The notes under the pieces were generated by a model. It searched no databases and was not told where the DNA came from. It saw nothing but the letters and a program-made list of their open reading frames with translations. From assembly GCA_943704495.1 (NCBI GenBank), contig CALSCR010002025.1, positions 1-24,469 of the forward strand: a stretch of 24,469 bases of DNA, written 5' to 3'. The position numbers were made by a program, and so were the translations under genes. The DNA comes from Pigoraptor chileana. Lineage: Eukaryota > Opisthokonta > Filasterea. Below are positions 21,403-24,469 of this stretch, in pieces; position 1 is the first letter of the stretch; every line of letters starts with the position of its first letter.

Positions 21403-21737
21403 GGTGTGTGTGTGTCGCATGGGTTATATTACAATGCCCCTGCAGATGCTTGAGGCTTACTCGAAGAATTTGGAGCAATTGGTTGCGGAGAGAACCCAAC
21501 AGCTTGATGAGGAGAAGCAAAAGACAGAGCGCCTCCTCTATCGTGCGTTGCATGGTCACTAGTATGCATCTATCCATGTTGTTGCTGCTGCTGTTGTTGA
21601 GTTTGCAAATTATATCGCATGTAATGTGGTAAAATAATTGCCACGCTACTATTGTGTCGTCCTCACGGTGTCTCTGTGCTGGGCAGGCTCTGTACTTGCT
21701 TCATCCGCTGCGACGAGGGAGTCATTTTACATTCGGT
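21403..21737 (+). pseudogene. Duplicated receptor-cyclase coiled-coil exon with flanking introns
   Basis: This segment repeats about 18655-18999: the end of the preceding intron (including TTATATTACAATGCCCCTG), all 97 bases of exon 7, and about 200 bases of the next intron. The exon copy (21447-21543) differs by only two silent third-position changes (GAA/GAG, ACG/ACA), whereas the intron part has many substitutions and small indels, including about ten inserted bases near 21680. The donor has changed from GTGAGT to GTGCGT, which is still a donor type used in this region. The copy lies beyond the cyclase poly(A) signal with no partner exons nearby, so it is most simply a relic of a second tandem cyclase gene or of unequal exchange. 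Confidence 0.85.
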
Positions 21738-21910
21738 GGGCCGCCGGTACATGCGTACGCTGGAGCAGCTTTAGAACTCTAGCCCACTGAGACGCAGAAC
21801 AACGCCGGCAGACTGGAGAGGCAACAGCACAAACACACATGCACACACACACGACGTCCATGCGCGACCTCAAGCGCCAATATCTTTGGTCTAATTGGCC
21901 GCCTTGACGT

Positions 21911-24386
21911 CTAATCGACAGTGTGTTTGTCGCCGGCGTCTTTGCCCTGCGCCTCAGAGTATGGTGGTGGGCTGCCCAGCGAGGGAGAAGACTCGTGGGA
22001 GAGTTCTTGCGACATGCCGCTGGCAGATCCACGGAGACTCTCCTCTTGGGGCGTCAGGTCTGCCATCTGCTGCTTCTGTGTCTTTGTACTCTTCTGGTAT
22101 GCGAGGGTGGGCTCGGGGTCAGTGTGGGAGAGAGCATTGTCCTCCGTGTTCACAGAAACAAATGCAATCTTGTTGGCATCGTCCTCGGAACTCGGGCCTG
22201 CCGAAGTGGCGGAGACAAACGACGAGCATAGCGTGATGAGTTCGACGTACATCAATTCACTTTCATGCTCAACATAATCAAATGAACGAGATGAATAATA
22301 AAATTGTTGTGATTACTTTGAGCACCGAAGGGCACCCCGGCGAGGTAGGGATATGACAGCGCACGCCAACAGCTAAAAAAAAATAGTTGCTCACCGACTT
22401 CGTTCTTGAAATACCGACGCAGAAAAAATCGACTTAGAATAACTGCGTAAAAAGCATCAGCAACATAGTGTTAGTAAAAAACACCTAGGCGTTTACAAAA
22501 TGACCAAAGAAATTTGTTAGCACAGTACGGTCGAAACAGATAAGTCCGTTGCATGCCGTCTGACTCTGCCCACATTCGGCAGTGCAAAATACGTGCACGG
22601 CAAGCGCTGCTAAACTGCTGAAGAGAAGGCACCGGCAACGTCGGGCATGACTGTTGATGATGCTGTTGCTGTGGCTGTTGCTGCGCCGACTGTCTGTCTG
22701 CCTCATCTTCTTGACGCTGCAGACTCAGTGCCGCGAGAAGATAGCTGAGGCAATACAAAGTTGATAGAAACGACAACAGGCACTTGACGCACCCGTCGGC
22801 ACAGTAATGAATGCTGCAATTTGGCAAAACAGCCACTCATAACCGTCGAGCACGCTCGTCTGCGTGAAACCACCGCCAAACTGGACGACCAGTGCTTGTA
22901 TCGCACAAATGGCGATGAGAATGCTGACAAAAAGTCGGTTGCGGAAGAGCCCGTCAAATACCCAGATGGCTGCAAAAGACACAAATTGAGCTCGTGTGAG
23001 TTTGTGTGTTTGTGCTTGTTAGTAAGACTAGTATGCAGATCTAGAGGAACAATGATCTGAAATACTTCATTAATCATAGTGTTTTGAACGAGTACTGAAA
23101 GAAGCCAATTCAAACAACTACAATACATCCCCCCCCCCCCCCCCTCCTTCTTCCCCGCGTGAAACAACGCCAAACATGAACTGTGCATGTGCAAATTGAC
23201 ACACACATCTAACAAAACGCACCGTGTGTGAGCTGGCGGGCCATTATCTCATTCCAAATCTGCATAAACACAAATGTGGTGAAGACCAGAGTGTCGCGCT
23301 TCTTTATGTCGCTGCTGGGGATGTTGAGGATTGGGTATGCAACAAAGAGGACGAGGAGAAGGATAGTAGTCTGCGCAGACGGAAGACCGTGGATAGAAGA
23401 TGTGGATGAGTTTCCAGAGATAGATCTTGAGGCAATTAAATGCAAACCAGTCCCGGGCACTGGCACAATTGGGGCTTACACTGGGCAAAGTAAAACAAAC
23501 ATCCCAATAGGCAAATGCGCTGACAAAGAAGGTCTGAATATCACTATGCACATGGGAACAAATACGGTGTCATTTGACATTGCATAATACGGAGGATACG
23601 GAGAAACAAACGATGCCATCATAGTGAGAGCGGCTGACGCACCTGGGCGAAGACTTGGACGTATATGTAGTGCCGCATGTTGCGCGTGATGAGAGACTCT
23701 GACCGCTGATGCCTGTGGTGCTGACAGATGGCGGTGCGGTCAAGGAAGTGATTGTAACCAATAACGGAACAGCTGCATAGAAACACCAACACCAACACCA
23801 ACAGTAGCGGTAGCCCTGCACGGCAGAAACCACCGTATTATAGCAATACAACAGCACCAAGGATACGGTTTGCGGAGGAGTATGTCTTCCACGGGGTCGT
23901 CGGTTGCAAGTGCAAGCGCACCGAGAGTGTCCATGATGAGATTGACCCATAGCAGTTGCACGGCAGAGAGCGGTGATACACCCGTGGAGATAGATCCAAT
24001 GAAGGTAATCAAAATGGCAACCTGCACTTACATAACACACAAACCGAAGGATTAAGGAAAGCGTTACTATATCAGAGTGTGTTGCTTCGTGTAGGAGAGA
24101 GACAGTGTATGTGTGTCACTCTGGCACTTCTCCAAACACCTTAGGTATGCTCCGATGTGGCATCCCATAGGAAATAGAAGCAGCAACACAGAACAGAGCC
24201 ATTACAGTGGCAGACAGCATAAATATGTCAATCACAATGACTGGCGCCATAGCAAATGAGCGACGGGACTGACCATGTTGACGGACAGCTGGAATTGTAG
24301 GAATTTGCGGATGCAGTCAAACACATTGCGTCCCCAGCGAATGGCCTTCACAATCGACGAGAAATTGTCGTCAAGGAGGACGATAT
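21911..24386 (-). CDS. Plasma-membrane Ca2+-transporting ATPase (PMCA), C-terminal part
   Basis: Seven minus-strand exons: 24386-24274, 24021-23858, 23712-23643, 23370-23223, 22969-22793, 22442-22395, 22197-21911 (TAG). Phases agree; about 334 residues remain, and the 5' part lies off the right edge. Exon a carries [15 protein letters not shown] and [11 protein letters not shown]; exon b has [20 protein letters not shown], with the Asn and Asp of the P2B Ca2+ site; exon c [11 protein letters not shown]; exon d a membrane span and [15 protein letters not shown]; exon e VFDGLFRN and VVQFGGGF plus the last span. This order is specific to PMCA (P2B) pumps, which export Ca2+ from the cytosol. The small exon f encodes [15 protein letters not shown], a basic, aromatic segment placed where PMCA calmodulin-binding autoinhibitors lie. 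The tail is acidic/Ser-rich with a PPPY motif about 17 residues from the end. A Q-rich open frame at 22485-22744 is treated as intron. Confidence 0.92.
22443..22792 (-). repeat. PMCA intron with CAG/CAA-type repeats
   Basis: Between exons e and f. The donor is GTGCGT and the acceptor TTTTTACGCAG (minus strand). A patch at about 22650-22690 reads as CAA/CAG/CAT on the minus strand and creates a Q-rich open frame with no match to the PMCA pattern. Confidence 0.6.
23129..23144. repeat. Homopolymer C16 in a PMCA intron
   Basis: Sixteen consecutive C on the plus strand (G-run in the transcript), in the intron 22970-23222. Confidence 0.85.
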
Positions 24387-24445
24387 CTAACACACAGAGT
24401 GCAACGGCAGCAGCAAACGTGTTTGTGGCAGCCAAAAGAAGCACA

Positions 24446-24469
24446 GGGGGGGGGGGGGGGGGGGGGGGG
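24446..24469. repeat. Homopolymer G24 at the window end
   Basis: Twenty-four consecutive G close the window, inside what should be a PMCA intron upstream of exon a. The true length is uncertain because such runs are poorly sequenced, and assemblies often stop in them. Confidence 0.8.

Larger units (their letters stand above)
21024..21910. other. Convergent spacer between cyclase and Ca2+ ATPase
   Basis: Contains the cyclase 3'UTR with its poly(A) signal, a CA/ACGC-type repeat patch (about 21120-21170), the duplicated coiled-coil exon segment (21403-21737), and a CA patch at about 21829-21854. No independent intact gene was found. Confidence 0.65.

Noticed and set aside
22485-22744. Q-rich exon for the Ca2+ ATPase tail, reached through a 44-base intron
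   Set aside because: Phases can be made to fit, but it needs an unusually short intron and weak sites. The route 22793 to 22442 uses a common local donor (GTGCGT), a strong pyrimidine-rich acceptor, and gives a PMCA-like juxtamembrane segment.

Overview
This is a eukaryotic nuclear window. Genes are split by many short GT-AG introns, introns and spacers are full of (GT)n/(CA)n microsatellites, and no operons, ribosome binding sites, tRNAs, CRISPR arrays, transposons or viral remnants were recognised. The gene set points to a flagellated protist, most likely a holozoan or other opisthokont relative: BARD1-type tandem BRCT, the central-apparatus protein SPAG17/PF6, a CREB3/OASIS-type membrane-tethered bZIP, an animal-style receptor guanylate cyclase, and a plasma-membrane Ca2+ ATPase. 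The cyclase and bZIP look most animal-like. The exact clade cannot be fixed from this sequence.

Six genes lie in strict strand alternation. 296-1635 (+): 3' end of a BARD1-like gene, whose 5' end is off the window. 1810-3110 (-): polyglutamine/histidine-rich putative nuclear protein of unknown function. 4068-10425 (+): SPAG17, 8 exons, 1692 residues. 11086-12609 (-): CREB3-like bZIP with a transmembrane segment, one coding exon, 507 residues. 14010-21023 (+): receptor guanylate cyclase, 13 exons, 1279 residues. 21911-24386 (-): last 7 exons of a plasma-membrane Ca2+ ATPase, running off the right edge. The pairs BARD1/polyQ, SPAG17/bZIP and cyclase/Ca2+ pump converge; polyQ/SPAG17 and bZIP/cyclase share divergent spacers.

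All splice models were made by hand from GT/AG sites and reading-phase continuity, and each gives a phase-consistent coding sequence. Family assignments rest on remembered family signatures, not on a search. The genes do not form one pathway. A receptor cyclase (cGMP output), a Ca2+ extrusion pump and a ciliary protein would fit a motile, signal-responsive cell, but this is only inference from proximity.

The most interesting items are: the animal-type receptor cyclase with an EGF-like module and a pseudokinase domain; a relic copy of its coiled-coil exon beyond its 3' end, with two silent differences in the exon but a diverged intron; a near-perfect RFX X-box upstream of SPAG17; a UPRE-like site in the spacer of the ER-stress-type bZIP; and introns whose ends are complementary GT and CA repeats. 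Both window ends are simple sequence ((AC)n on the left, a G24 run on the right), which is where assemblies commonly break.
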